A stretch of DNA of 64,000 nucleotides from Peribacillus faecalis. Its GTDB lineage: Bacteria; Bacillota; Bacilli; Bacillales; DSM-1321. The stretch lies in contig NZ_JACXSI010000012.1 in assembly GCF_014712675.1 (NCBI RefSeq), positions 62,001-126,000 of the forward strand. The letters run 5' to 3'. The stretch's first letter is position 1. Each line of letters starts with the position of its first letter. Below are positions 1 to 9,193 of the stretch, in pieces. The notes under the pieces were generated by a model, which was not told the DNA's origin, did not search any database, and saw only the letters and a list, made by a program, of their open reading frames with translations. Both the position numbers and the translations under genes were made by a program.

Positions 1-524
1 AATAGCCCTTTTCCAGGATACTGCTCGTCAAATAACTCCATCATTTCATAGAACATGTCTTTATTATTCGTTACCGTATCAATTCCTGGGAATGTATAAT
101 CTACTCCCATTTTTGATAAGCCTCTTTCTAGCTCTTTACATATAATATCTCTAAGAGGCATTGTAACCGCACCAAATTCAGCACGAATAACTTTAAATTT
201 CCCTTCGATTTCCTTCGATTTCTCAGCTACATCTTTATTTTTTATGTAACTACTAGCTCCATCTAATTCAGCAATAGTAGAAATAACACTCATTAAGTGT
301 GATTTACCAGTTCCGTAATTACCAACAATCAATAAACCTTTATTATCCACCCAACGGTCAAATTGTATGCTTTCGATGATTTCATGTGTTATTTTTTCTG
401 CCATACTATCAGAAATTACATACGAATTTAGCAATGATATAGCGTAGTCCTTATCATTTGCGTCTTTTAATTGAACAACAGATTCTACTGCTTCAAATGC
501 TATTAAATCTCCATAACGTACCAT
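1..524 (-). CDS. DUF6079/BrxC-type P-loop ATPase, N-terminal part (cut by window edge)
   Basis: The first 174 codons are visible, starting at ATG 524 after a GGGAG site; the gene continues past the left edge. A Walker A motif GNYGTGKS lies near residues 67-75, followed by a stretch resembling the start of DUF6079 family proteins, the large ATPases (BrxC/PglY-like) of BREX-type phage resistance loci. It follows the brxF-like gene by 16 bases on the same strand, the same neighbour order as in BREX type 3. Family assignment rests on my recollection of the N-terminal pattern; the rest of the protein, normally over 1000 residues, is not visible. Confidence 0.75.
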   Translation of the reverse strand, partial: MVRYGDLIAFEAVESVVQLKDANDKDYAISLLNSYVISDSMAEKITHEIIESIQFDRWVDNKGLLIVGNYGTGKSHLMSVISTIAELDGASSYIKNKDVAEKSKEIEGKFKVIRAEFGAVTMPLRDIICKELERGLSKMGVDYTFPGIDTVTNNKDMFYEMMELFDEQYPGKGL

Positions 525-540
525 TAAAATCCACTCCCTG

Positions 541-978
541 TTAATAAATAACTTTTCCCTCAAAATTGGTACAAATAAAATGTTCAGGGTGACCACTTTC
601 TGCATAGCATAAGGAGTTATGCTTATATTCCCCTGGCCAATGAACAATCAAGCAATATTGCTTACTAATATTTTCGAATAATCGTATCGGATTAACTTCT
701 AAACTTTTATCAAACAAAATCTCGATATGTTGAAGACAATAAATCTTGTCTTTATCCTTACAAAAAGACCTAACATATTCCTCTACATATAGAGGATATT
801 CTCTAATAGAAAGCATTAATAATTTTTCACTTAATAAGAAGTTTAGATTAATTGTTTCAAATTCAAGCTGCTTACTCTCCAATACCTGTTCAATGTTCAC
901 TTCTTTACATAGAAAGATCAGTTTATGATATTGATCATGCAAATCTTTTATTTCTCCCAGTAAATCGCCCGTATTCAT
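541..978 (-). CDS. BrxF-like BREX-3 protein without a P-loop
   Basis: A 145-residue protein; ATG 978 is preferred over ATG 987 because a GGGATGA ribosome site lies at proper distance only from 978. The C-terminal two thirds (INLNFLLSEKL; VNPIRLFENIS; IVHWPGEY; YAESGHPEH) match the pattern I know for BrxF of BREX type 3: an L-SE-L strand, a DNIE-LF-like Walker B region (here QHIEILFD), and a WPG-Y/PGHPE tail. BrxF is normally called P-loop-containing, but the place for GxxGxGKT here reads FLCKEVNIEQVL with no glycine or GKT, so ATP binding is probably lost. It sits between drmB and the large ATPase in one operon. Confidence 0.65.
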   Translation of the reverse strand: MNTGDLLGEIKDLHDQYHKLIFLCKEVNIEQVLESKQLEFETINLNFLLSEKLLMLSIREYPLYVEEYVRSFCKDKDKIYCLQHIEILFDKSLEVNPIRLFENISKQYCLIVHWPGEYKHNSLCYAESGHPEHFICTNFEGKVIY

Positions 979-1022
979 TTTTATCATCCCTTAGCATGCA
1001 TATATATGAATTATCAATCAAT

Positions 1023-2735
1023 TTATACATTGAAAAATGGCAACTCTTCAAACCCTAATAATGAAACTAACGTACGGCGATCAAGCAATTGATTATTCCA
1101 TTCGCAAGAAGTCTCGGACACGTATAAGCATGCATGACATGCCGCTCCATTAACAGAAGTCTGTAAATCAAAATCACCATCAGAACAATGCGGATCAGAT
1201 GAGCAATGCTCCATTCTTTCCAAAGCGCGAACAAAGATTGGATATAACTTCTCTGGCTTCGTTAATTCAATTAGACCTCCTAGACTCCCTTCTGAATCTG
1301 AAGAAGCTGTATAGATTAAAACGCCCATCATTCCTGGACCGCAATATAGCCTTTCTCGAAGTGAAGTGGTAGAGTATCCAGAATGAGCAGCAAATTCTTT
1401 CATTAACATATGAGAAAAGGAATGAATTAATATATCCTTAGATGAAAGATCCCTAGAGCTATAACCTAATTCTTCTCTCTTTCGGTTGTATTTCAGAATG
1501 ATATTCTGCAACTGTTCCTGTATGGTTTGATTGGATTGCCATCCATTTATTTTATTTGGGTTGAACTCAAAAAATACTCCTTCACCATGAACAAGAGCTC
1601 CTGGTAACCAAGGTTGTTTTCTCTCCATGATAGATATAGCTTGTATATCTTCTTCAAAAAAAGGGTCAGGATACTGCAACCTTGTAAATCCATGTAAGAC
1701 TCTTACTTCCCTTAATCGATCGACACGCGTAATCTTCTTAAAATAAGGCTTTAAGTCATCATGCACCATTACGTCCTTGCTGATAAACCCTGTTGTTTCT
1801 TGATCATTCACATTACCTATGGTTAAAGTGGACCATTCTTGTTTTCTAATTGAATCATAGGTTACCATTTGTTCGTTAACATAATAACTCATAATTTTTT
1901 CATAATCAGATTCATCCCTGCCAAGAGCCGAACATATAACCATCTTCTTCATATTTTCATCAAAATTCATTGAATTTAGTAAGTTCGAGATAATTTCTCT
2001 CTTACTGTCAACAAGGAACATCAAATCATCTTCCTGTGAAGAACTTAAAGGAATCGATAAGACACTTGTGATTAGTGGTGTATAAACATTAGAAGCTGCT
2101 CGTAAACTAGTCACCATTTTACCGTCACAACTTTCAGAATCACCTATCCATGGTCGATTACCATTACAAGACGGCACGTACTTTTCTAGTTCTGATTCTT
2201 TAAAAATATTTGCTAGATTGTTTTCTTCTCCACATTTTACACATTTGATCTTGATATCTGATAAAGAACCTGCAGAACCTTTGGACTTATATTTTAATAC
2301 TGGTTTCCCACTACTACATGTTTTCCCTTTATGCACCCAATCAATCCAAGGAAAATCACTCAAATGACCTTTTTCACACACCAGTATAAAACGAGCTGGA
2401 AACAACTTTACTTCTTTCTCTTCATTTTTGTAGCAATAGTAACACTTTCTGCTTGCATACATATCCATCATGCCGCAGGAAGGACATATTCTCCATTTTG
2501 GAAAAGGTTTTGCCCCCACTTTTATTCTATCTTCTCCTTCACTAACTAATCTTATATAGTCTATATTCAGCATTCTTTCTAATCTGGTTTCATGATATCG
2601 ATTCTCTCTAGGTATATACCATTTATCTGCCGGGGTGATTACCACACTATCTTCTAATAGATCCACGATAGCACCAGGACCATAATACTGTAATAATTGA
2701 GACGGACGAAGTTTGCCTATTTCTGTATTATTCAT
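1023..2735 (-). CDS. drmB: DrmB-family protein (DUF1998), DISARM component
   Basis: A 570-residue protein of the DrmB family, which partners the DrmA helicase in DISARM antiphage systems. Zinc-finger pairs CPSC (84-87) and CYYC (98-101) come early and a cysteine-rich cluster lies near residues 515-550 (CSSDPHC, CHAC). The DUF1998 signature HSFSHMLMKEFA is near residue 432, followed by LYTASSDSEGSLGGL-type sequence (here IYTASSDSEGSLGGL). Start ATG 2735 has a GGAGG site and overlaps the end of drmA by 8 bases, indicating translational coupling. DUF1998 also occurs in other defence helicases such as DruE, but the separate gene after a DrmA helicase fits DISARM best. Confidence 0.85.
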   Translation of the reverse strand: MNNTEIGKLRPSQLLQYYGPGAIVDLLEDSVVITPADKWYIPRENRYHETRLERMLNIDYIRLVSEGEDRIKVGAKPFPKWRICPSCGMMDMYASRKCYYCYKNEEKEVKLFPARFILVCEKGHLSDFPWIDWVHKGKTCSSGKPVLKYKSKGSAGSLSDIKIKCVKCGEENNLANIFKESELEKYVPSCNGNRPWIGDSESCDGKMVTSLRAASNVYTPLITSVLSIPLSSSQEDDLMFLVDSKREIISNLLNSMNFDENMKKMVICSALGRDESDYEKIMSYYVNEQMVTYDSIRKQEWSTLTIGNVNDQETTGFISKDVMVHDDLKPYFKKITRVDRLREVRVLHGFTRLQYPDPFFEEDIQAISIMERKQPWLPGALVHGEGVFFEFNPNKINGWQSNQTIQEQLQNIILKYNRKREELGYSSRDLSSKDILIHSFSHMLMKEFAAHSGYSTTSLRERLYCGPGMMGVLIYTASSDSEGSLGGLIELTKPEKLYPIFVRALERMEHCSSDPHCSDGDFDLQTSVNGAACHACLYVSETSCEWNNQLLDRRTLVSLLGFEELPFFNV

Positions 2736-5700
2736 AGTTTCTTTCCTCCACTATCCGTATCTCCCCTTCAACATTTCTCAATGAATGTAAAGCAGATTTG
2801 GCATCACAATCACTTGTTTTTTCTTTAAATCCTTTTAAAATATGCTTTACTCTTCCCTGTTTTGGGTTATATTTATAACTCAACTTTTCTTCATGCTCTG
2901 CTCGATTTTCCCACCATTTATATATTTCAAGAACTGCTGTAGCTATTTCTTCATAATCTACTTCACTAGTTAAAGAAGCACGTTTAGCAATGAAATCCAA
3001 AATTTCTTCCGTTATACTATTTTCTCTAAAATTTATTGCTCCTGTCTCTTTCCTTAAATAAGCATCCGTCTGTCTAATCATTCCTACAACTAGACCTGTT
3101 AGCCCTCTATCTATACTTCCTCGAGCAAATGAAGTCACGCTTGTTGGCTCAACATAACGATACATCGCTTCATGGAAAGACTTGAATCTTTCAAAATGCG
3201 ATAAATCTCTTGATCTCATAGAATTAAATAATGTAATTACTAATCCTGGGTATTTACGTCCAACTCTACTAGTAGCCTGAATATATTCAGATGAAGTTTT
3301 AGGCTGCCCATGCACAACCATTACACCCAATCTATCTACATCGACACCTACTGAAATCATATTAGTAGCTAAAACGATATCAAGAGCATTTTCATTGTAC
3401 TTAGATTCCATTGCACTTAACACTTGTGGTATTTCAGCCGCTTTTTTTCTGGAAGTTAATTCTTCATGTATTAACGTATCGATTTTCTTATTATCCCTAG
3501 AGAGCATTTTTAAACGTATAGGTATCTCATCTTGAATCTTGGTGGCTGTTCCTGATAACTCTTTAACAGTATTAAAATATCCTAGCACAGTCCAATAAGG
3601 ATCTATCGAATCATCATACATCTCTATATTTCTTACAATAGCCAATAAAGCAGCATAGGTTTGAACGGTGTGGATGGCACTACTTACCCCTGGTGAACAA
3701 ACTCCCATATAAAAGCGTCCCGGTTTCTCCTCAAAAGGAACTTCATATGAAAAGTAATTATCTCTTGCATCCATTACCGGAACAGGAAATTGTGATACTT
3801 TTCTTCCATATAGACGCTGCACTTGTTCATCTGCACCTCTTATTGTGGCAGTAGAAGCTATAATTTTAGGACCATAACCATCATATTGACATAAATAATC
3901 CACTGCTAACTCATATAATCCAGTAAGAGAACCTAATGGACCGCTAATTAAATGTAATTCATCTTGAATAATTAGTTCTGGAGGGATTAATCTATCTATC
4001 TCAGTTGTTTCAACCCTTTGCTTATTTACTATTCGATAACAAGGGTGATCCATGTTATTTACAAATCCTTCAATTGGATCGTAATGTGTTTTCATACCAA
4101 ATAACTCACAAAAGCGCTTATTCCATGCAATTTGAGCTATTTTATCAACTGTTCCTATCACTATTGATGGTACGAAATTATAAATGACTTCATCCACCGT
4201 ATAAGCTGGTATTCCACCATTGCTAGAAAAATAACATTCCCTATTACTACACATAATTCTTTGGCTATGGTCATCAAAGTGATAATCATTCGCTGTTAAC
4301 TGTGATCCACACCAAGGACAATGCTGTAATTGCATAGGATTTCCTTTTTTGACTTCATTTCCATCCTTAATTTGTTGCAACTTTTCTTTTGCATCTTCAA
4401 TATAGTTGGGAGTTGAATCTTGTCCTATCCATAAACCAATAGAGAAAGGCTCTATTCCCCATTTGTTTGGATTTTGTTTTCTTACATACTCTGCAGCACA
4501 TATCATAGCAGTAGCACGCTGAAATTGCTGAGTTGTCAATAATCTTAATGTATACCTCATAAAAACAGTAACACCAGCATACGTTTCTCTCTGATAAGCT
4601 ACTCCATTTAATCTTCTTAAACCCATAAGATATGCTGCCACACCTAAATATGCTTCCGTTTTCCCTCCACCAGTTGGAAACCATAATAAATCAACAACAT
4701 TTCGATCTTCATGGCTACGATCACTCACTCCATCTATATTCATTAAGATAAAAACTAATTGAAACAATCTCCAGGAGCCATCAAACACTGGTTTAAGTCT
4801 CTTACCACTCGAACGGAATTCCAATGCACTTCTTGACTGTCCTTGTTGAATAGCCATAACTTTATTAGCAAATTGAAAAGCTTGATAATTCTTATCGTCT
4901 GTAACAACTGCATGAATACCATTTTCAATTCTAGCTATTATATGTGCTACATTCTGCAGATTCTTATCAACAATACAATGTAAATGTTGAGGTACATGCT
5001 CGTATCTATTTTTTTGTTTATCAACCCAATGTTTGTATGAATACACAATTAAAGATAAATTACTTTTCAATGTACTTTGGCTCATCCCAGCCAAATCCAC
5101 CATAGATGTATTTAGTCCTTCAATCGTCCGATGTTCAACAATAGGTACCTCGGTATGTGGTAACCAAGTTGTTTCTAATAAACATTTATTATCAATAAAG
5201 CTGTAATTAACACCTACACCATGACCTATAGCAAATTCATTAACGTGACGGTATAATAACTCATCTCCTAGATTCCATTGATCTGCTTGTGAGCTGAACT
5301 TTATGATGGCTTCTTTCGCTACTTCTATTCTTATCTTCGTTTGAAACATAACCTCACTTTGGAGCGGATAACTATTCCTCCTATATCCATTTAACAAATA
5401 AAAGCTAACATGAAAAGTTCCATTTCTTTCTTTAACTTTACAACGCAATATACCTGGTTCTTCAAGTTGCCACTCTTTTGTTTCGGGAATTATACCTTCC
5501 AAAGAAAAATCTATTTGTTTTCGCTGATACTTTTCTTCATCATACATGCCCCAGGATACATTCACATTCATTGGAACTAGCTTATTTAAACGAAAGCTAT
5601 ACCCCATAGAAGAAGCACGAAATGGATTCTGATTAATAATTAATTCATCAACGCTTTCTGTATCCATTAATTCTTTTGTTTGAATGTCAAATTCCTCTTC

Positions 5701-5889
5701 ATTTACCACTTCTGTAGTAGAGCCAAAAGGAACTAATTTACCAGTTAAATATAGAGACATAGGATTAGTCTTTCTACTTAATACTTCATCTTCCTCTATC
5801 GGACCAATGATAAACTTTTCAAATTGGTTTATGATATTCGTTCTTTGATTTAAATAAGTATTACGCTTTATATTTGATGATTGATTCAT
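2728..5889 (-). CDS. drmA: DrmA-type DISARM helicase
   Basis: A 1053-residue superfamily 2 helicase. Visible motifs: Walker A FPTGGGKTEAYLG near residue 405, a DELH box (IIQDELHLISG) near 640, motif III IASTATIRGA, and a motif V-VI block (ATNMISVGVDV; QATSRVGRK) near 860-880. A CPWC/CSNREC zinc-binding pair lies between the helicase motifs. Architecture, length and the overlapping drmB partner match DISARM DrmA, which with DrmB forms the DNA-loading core that blocks incoming phage DNA. It is the first gene of the minus-strand operon drmA-drmB-brxF-like-ATPase. Codon use is richer in TTA, ATA and AGA than the genes after 6 kb, suggesting horizontal origin. Confidence 0.85.
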   Translation of the reverse strand: MNQSSNIKRNTYLNQRTNIINQFEKFIIGPIEEDEVLSRKTNPMSLYLTGKLVPFGSTTEVVNEEEFDIQTKELMDTESVDELIINQNPFRASSMGYSFRLNKLVPMNVNVSWGMYDEEKYQRKQIDFSLEGIIPETKEWQLEEPGILRCKVKERNGTFHVSFYLLNGYRRNSYPLQSEVMFQTKIRIEVAKEAIIKFSSQADQWNLGDELLYRHVNEFAIGHGVGVNYSFIDNKCLLETTWLPHTEVPIVEHRTIEGLNTSMVDLAGMSQSTLKSNLSLIVYSYKHWVDKQKNRYEHVPQHLHCIVDKNLQNVAHIIARIENGIHAVVTDDKNYQAFQFANKVMAIQQGQSRSALEFRSSGKRLKPVFDGSWRLFQLVFILMNIDGVSDRSHEDRNVVDLLWFPTGGGKTEAYLGVAAYLMGLRRLNGVAYQRETYAGVTVFMRYTLRLLTTQQFQRATAMICAAEYVRKQNPNKWGIEPFSIGLWIGQDSTPNYIEDAKEKLQQIKDGNEVKKGNPMQLQHCPWCGSQLTANDYHFDDHSQRIMCSNRECYFSSNGGIPAYTVDEVIYNFVPSIVIGTVDKIAQIAWNKRFCELFGMKTHYDPIEGFVNNMDHPCYRIVNKQRVETTEIDRLIPPELIIQDELHLISGPLGSLTGLYELAVDYLCQYDGYGPKIIASTATIRGADEQVQRLYGRKVSQFPVPVMDARDNYFSYEVPFEEKPGRFYMGVCSPGVSSAIHTVQTYAALLAIVRNIEMYDDSIDPYWTVLGYFNTVKELSGTATKIQDEIPIRLKMLSRDNKKIDTLIHEELTSRKKAAEIPQVLSAMESKYNENALDIVLATNMISVGVDVDRLGVMVVHGQPKTSSEYIQATSRVGRKYPGLVITLFNSMRSRDLSHFERFKSFHEAMYRYVEPTSVTSFARGSIDRGLTGLVVGMIRQTDAYLRKETGAINFRENSITEEILDFIAKRASLTSEVDYEEIATAVLEIYKWWENRAEHEEKLSYKYNPKQGRVKHILKGFKEKTSDCDAKSALHSLRNVEGEIRIVEERNYE

Positions 5890-6036
5890 ACTTTCAATCT
5901 CCTTTTTGCGTGTCTTAAACTAATTATATTGTACTATTTTCATATTATTAAATATATAGAATAAACCGAATATTAAAACGAAATTCCCATTTCTCTTTAC
6001 TGAAATTATGTTTTTAACAATTATTCAACTCCAAAA

Positions 6037-6070
6037 TAGAAGCAGGATCCAAAATGGATTCCTGCTTCTA
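6037..6070. terminator. Intrinsic terminator between helicase and drmA
   Basis: An 11-bp stem (6037-6047 with 6060-6070, TAGAAGCAGGA) with A-run on one side and T-run on the other. It can end the minus-strand helicase transcript at 6114 and isolates the defence operon from it. Confidence 0.75.
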
Positions 6071-6113
6071 TTTTTAATATAAACTAACCTAAATTAGATT
6101 TAGAAATAATGTG

Positions 6114-8525
6114 CTAATACTTCTTCCGCTCAAAAAACCAATGCAAACGAAACTCACAAATCTGCTTAGTAAAATCAAACAAAATAGCCTTATCTTCTTC
6201 CGTAACATCAAACAAAACAGAAAACACACCGTTCTCTAACCCAACAAGCCCTTTCGAATCTCCACTCCACTTCTCCATCGGCATTGTACGTATCTTGTTC
6301 GCTACTTTTTTCTCGTTATAATCCCAAAGCGCTTGCGAAGATTTGTCGCTGAAATCGATCTTTTTGCGATAATCTTTTTCCATTAAGTACTGATGGAAGA
6401 AAGATGCTGCCTCTGTATCAGATATTGGCTTCATCCAATTATCGGCACCGCGTTCAAGCATAGCCAGCAATAGCACCATTTTATAGCTCTTCGTCATTCC
6501 TGTCCGTTCTACCTCATAAAACCATTCATCATAACGTTGGAAAACTTCTTGCTCTTTGTCAGTCAACTCCCCTGCCCATAGCAGAAAAGCAAAGTACGAT
6601 TTAAACTCTTGTTTGAACATTAAACTGTCCTCTGACCCACGCATATGCATTTCCAAATAAGTCGGTCTTCTGCCAAGCTCCCTCTTCACTTGCTCGTAGC
6701 TGTTCTTCAACATCTCCTTGCGAGGCTTACGTTTCTTCGACAGTTCCTCGATTAATTGCTTCGCCTCTACATCAAGTTCTACAACACAGCCCTCCGGCAA
6801 TATTGGCTTGCTTCCGACTTTTTTCTTTTTCGTTTCAGGCAAATAAAACATTGACTGCTTAATGTCTGCATTACGATAGTTGGCAATTAAGTCGATAATC
6901 ACGCAATGTGTTTTTCCTTCCGCAAGACGCAGACCGCGGCCTATTTGCTGGGTAAATACCGTTAATGATTCTGTTGGGCGGGCGAACAATAATGTATCGA
7001 CAGTCGGAATATCGACGCCTTCATTGAACAAGTCAACTGTCATAATGCAATCCAATGTGCCGTCCGCCAGTTGTCCGATTGCTTTGTTACGAGCAATGTT
7101 AGACTTTGAATGCAAACTGACTGCCTCTACACCATGTTTTTTGAAGTAGCTTGCTAGAAAGTCTGCCTGGACAATGCTTGAACAAAAAACGATTGTGCGT
7201 GTTTGACGATGCTTTAGCCACGCATTGAAAATCGTTTGTGCCACACTATCCTTCAATTGGGCAATCGCCAACTCCTCGGCATCATAACGTTGGCCGAGCC
7301 AGCGAATTTGTGAATAGTCGGTATCATCATAAACACCATAATAATGAAATGGAGACAGCCATTGTTTTTGGATTGCTTCAATAAAGTCAATTCGGTAGGC
7401 GACATTTCCGTCGCAGATTGCGTATATATCGCGGTAATCATTTCGGTCAGGCGTCGCTGTAATGCCGAGCAAAAATTGCGGTCGGAAATAGTGCAATACC
7501 TTTTGATACGTATTGGCTGCTGCATGATGGAATTCATCGACAATAATTAAATCGAAATCCTCTGGATCAAAAATCTCCAAGTGTCGCTTACGGCTCAATG
7601 TTTGGATTGAAGCAAAAATCACTTCCGCATCAGGATTTTTTTGCTTTCCATTATAAATACCTGTCGTCTTATCACTAATTACTCGTTTGAACGATGACTC
7701 TGCTTGATGCAGTATTTCCTCTAAATGCGCAATAAATAGGATTCGCTTAAAATGTTTGGCGAAAAAAGCTGCTAAATATGTTTTCCCAAGCCCGGTCGCC
7801 ATCACAACCATTGCTTTGTCATAACCTTCTTCACGGCTATTTTCTAGCTCGGCTAATGCATCAATTTGCGCAAAGCGCGGTGAAATAAATGTATATGGCG
7901 CTGGCGGATCAGCGACTTCCTCTGGCTGAACCTGTTCGACCGGCAGCGTCATTTCCAATTCCTCGCGTTTAGTCCATGTTCTTGCTAAATTCGGATTTTT
8001 CTGATGAAAACTGTCATATTTAAACTTGTATTGCTTCAATGTTTCGGGATTAAGCGAAACAGTAGAGTCATGGTAAAAGACTTTCAAAAACTCTGAAACT
8101 ACTTGTTCATACACTGATTCCTCAACACTCTCCTGCATTGAGATATTCCATTCGACACCAGCAGTCAGTGCTGATTTTGAAAGATTGGAGGAGCCGATAA
8201 TAAAGCGCCCATCATCCTCATTTTCAAAAATATAAGCTTTGGGATGAAAGGATATCCCTTCACTTCTCCAAAGACGCAGCTCTATTGACGGATGAATCAA
8301 TAACAAACGTTCCAATGCTTTAGGCTGCGTAATATATAAATAATCTCCTGTAACGACTTTAATTTCTGCACCGCGTTCAGCCGCTTCCTTCAATAGCGGC
8401 TCCAGCAGTTTCACTCCGGAGTCCATCACAAAAGATGTCAGTATGTAACATGATTTTGCCTCGCGAATGCTTTCTTCAAGCTTCGCGAGCAAATCATGGG
8501 TAATGAGTTGGACTGGACTACTCAT
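6114..8525 (-). CDS. PLD-domain DEAD/DEAH helicase (DUF3427-like)
   Basis: About 803 residues. An N-terminal phospholipase-D-like domain (residues 1-160) has the half-motif HPK (H94, K96) and GSSN (about 111-114), typical of single-HKD nucleases. It is followed by an SF2 helicase: Walker A MATGLGKTYLAAFF near 245, DEFHHAA near 330, GITATPDR, and a C-terminal motif QQIGRGLRLAEGK. The tail resembles the DUF3427 region of related restriction-type helicases. I place the start at ATG 8525, which has a GAGG site, rather than at the upstream TTG. It overlaps the end of the MazG-like gene by 8 bases, so the two are co-translated. DNA repair or defence is likely; the exact role is unknown. Confidence 0.8.
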   Translation of the reverse strand: MSSPVQLITHDLLAKLEESIREAKSCYILTSFVMDSGVKLLEPLLKEAAERGAEIKVVTGDYLYITQPKALERLLLIHPSIELRLWRSEGISFHPKAYIFENEDDGRFIIGSSNLSKSALTAGVEWNISMQESVEESVYEQVVSEFLKVFYHDSTVSLNPETLKQYKFKYDSFHQKNPNLARTWTKREELEMTLPVEQVQPEEVADPPAPYTFISPRFAQIDALAELENSREEGYDKAMVVMATGLGKTYLAAFFAKHFKRILFIAHLEEILHQAESSFKRVISDKTTGIYNGKQKNPDAEVIFASIQTLSRKRHLEIFDPEDFDLIIVDEFHHAAANTYQKVLHYFRPQFLLGITATPDRNDYRDIYAICDGNVAYRIDFIEAIQKQWLSPFHYYGVYDDTDYSQIRWLGQRYDAEELAIAQLKDSVAQTIFNAWLKHRQTRTIVFCSSIVQADFLASYFKKHGVEAVSLHSKSNIARNKAIGQLADGTLDCIMTVDLFNEGVDIPTVDTLLFARPTESLTVFTQQIGRGLRLAEGKTHCVIIDLIANYRNADIKQSMFYLPETKKKKVGSKPILPEGCVVELDVEAKQLIEELSKKRKPRKEMLKNSYEQVKRELGRRPTYLEMHMRGSEDSLMFKQEFKSYFAFLLWAGELTDKEQEVFQRYDEWFYEVERTGMTKSYKMVLLLAMLERGADNWMKPISDTEAASFFHQYLMEKDYRKKIDFSDKSSQALWDYNEKKVANKIRTMPMEKWSGDSKGLVGLENGVFSVLFDVTEEDKAILFDFTKQICEFRLHWFFERKKY

Positions 8526-8844
8526 CCTTAACCTCAATCAAATAAATCTTCTCTTCAAAACCGCCGCGTTTAGCAGCTTTTTCTTTTCGTACTTCTTCTA
8601 GCTTCTCCGGAGTAGAACCATGGCAATAAGTTAAAGCTTGAATGATTTCCAAAAGATCAGCTAATTCTTCTACAGCTTCTTCATCTGTAGTAGCTTCCAA
8701 ATATTCGTTTAGCTCTTCCTTGCTTTTGATTTTCAGCTCTTTCACGTACTCCTCTTCATCTAAAATACGAGTAAAGAATTCCTTGCCTGTTTTTTCAATA
8801 ATTTGCGGGATCAAGTCGCGCACTAGTTTGTTATGTACCGGCAT
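8518..8844 (-). CDS. MazG-like nucleotide pyrophosphohydrolase
   Basis: A 108-residue all-alpha NTP pyrophosphohydrolase of the phosphoribosyl-ATP pyrophosphohydrolase/MazG type. The start KLVRDLIPQII and the metal-binding helix EEAVEELADLLE are characteristic of this small Bacillales family. ATG 8844 is chosen because AAAGGGTG lies just upstream; a longer reading to 8976 runs into noncoding sequence. It would hydrolyse a noncanonical or excess nucleotide. Its stop overlaps the start of the PLD-helicase, so the products are probably functionally linked, perhaps in nucleotide-based repair or defence (inference). Confidence 0.8.
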   Translation of the reverse strand: MPVHNKLVRDLIPQIIEKTGKEFFTRILDEEEYVKELKIKSKEELNEYLEATTDEEAVEELADLLEIIQALTYCHGSTPEKLEEVRKEKAAKRGGFEEKIYLIEVKDE

Positions 8845-8950
8845 GTCAGCACACCCTTTCAAGTTTGTCATTACCTTTAGTATAGAAAAATGAAAAGCAT
8901 TTTTAAAGGAATTCAGCGAAACTTTAGTCGTATGTGTAATTTCCCAGAAC

Positions 8951-9099
8951 AAAAGCGCAAGCGTCCCGTTTAGCACCGTATGAACTGGAGGCCGCCGACC
9001 AAGATAAAGGAAACACGAAGAACGACAGTGATTCGATGTTGACTTATCGAAGGGAGGTTGCCGAAGGGCAATAGGTGCTGGGCGCTGGAGCTAGACGTC
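8951..9099. repeat. Dispersed intergenic repeat, type X
   Basis: A 150-bp noncoding element within the 349-bp gap between the MazG-like gene and comK. It runs from AAAAGCGCAAGCG to GCTAGACGTC and contains GAAACACGAAGAACGA and GATTCGATGTT. A related copy lies at 47421-47632, where the same flanking segments surround an extra hairpin module. Such repeats appear only between genes here. Function is unknown. Confidence 0.7.
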
Positions 9100-9193
9100 A
9101 ATACAATTTCTTCAATTTATACGCAATGTAGATTTTAATATTTTTTAAAACATTATAAAAACCATAGGCAACAATCGCCTATGGCTGTCTTGT

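Noticed and set aside
8845-8976. Longer start for the MazG-like gene
   Set aside because: No ribosome site; the upstream part runs through AT-rich noncoding sequence up to repeat X, while ATG 8844 has AAAGGGTG.
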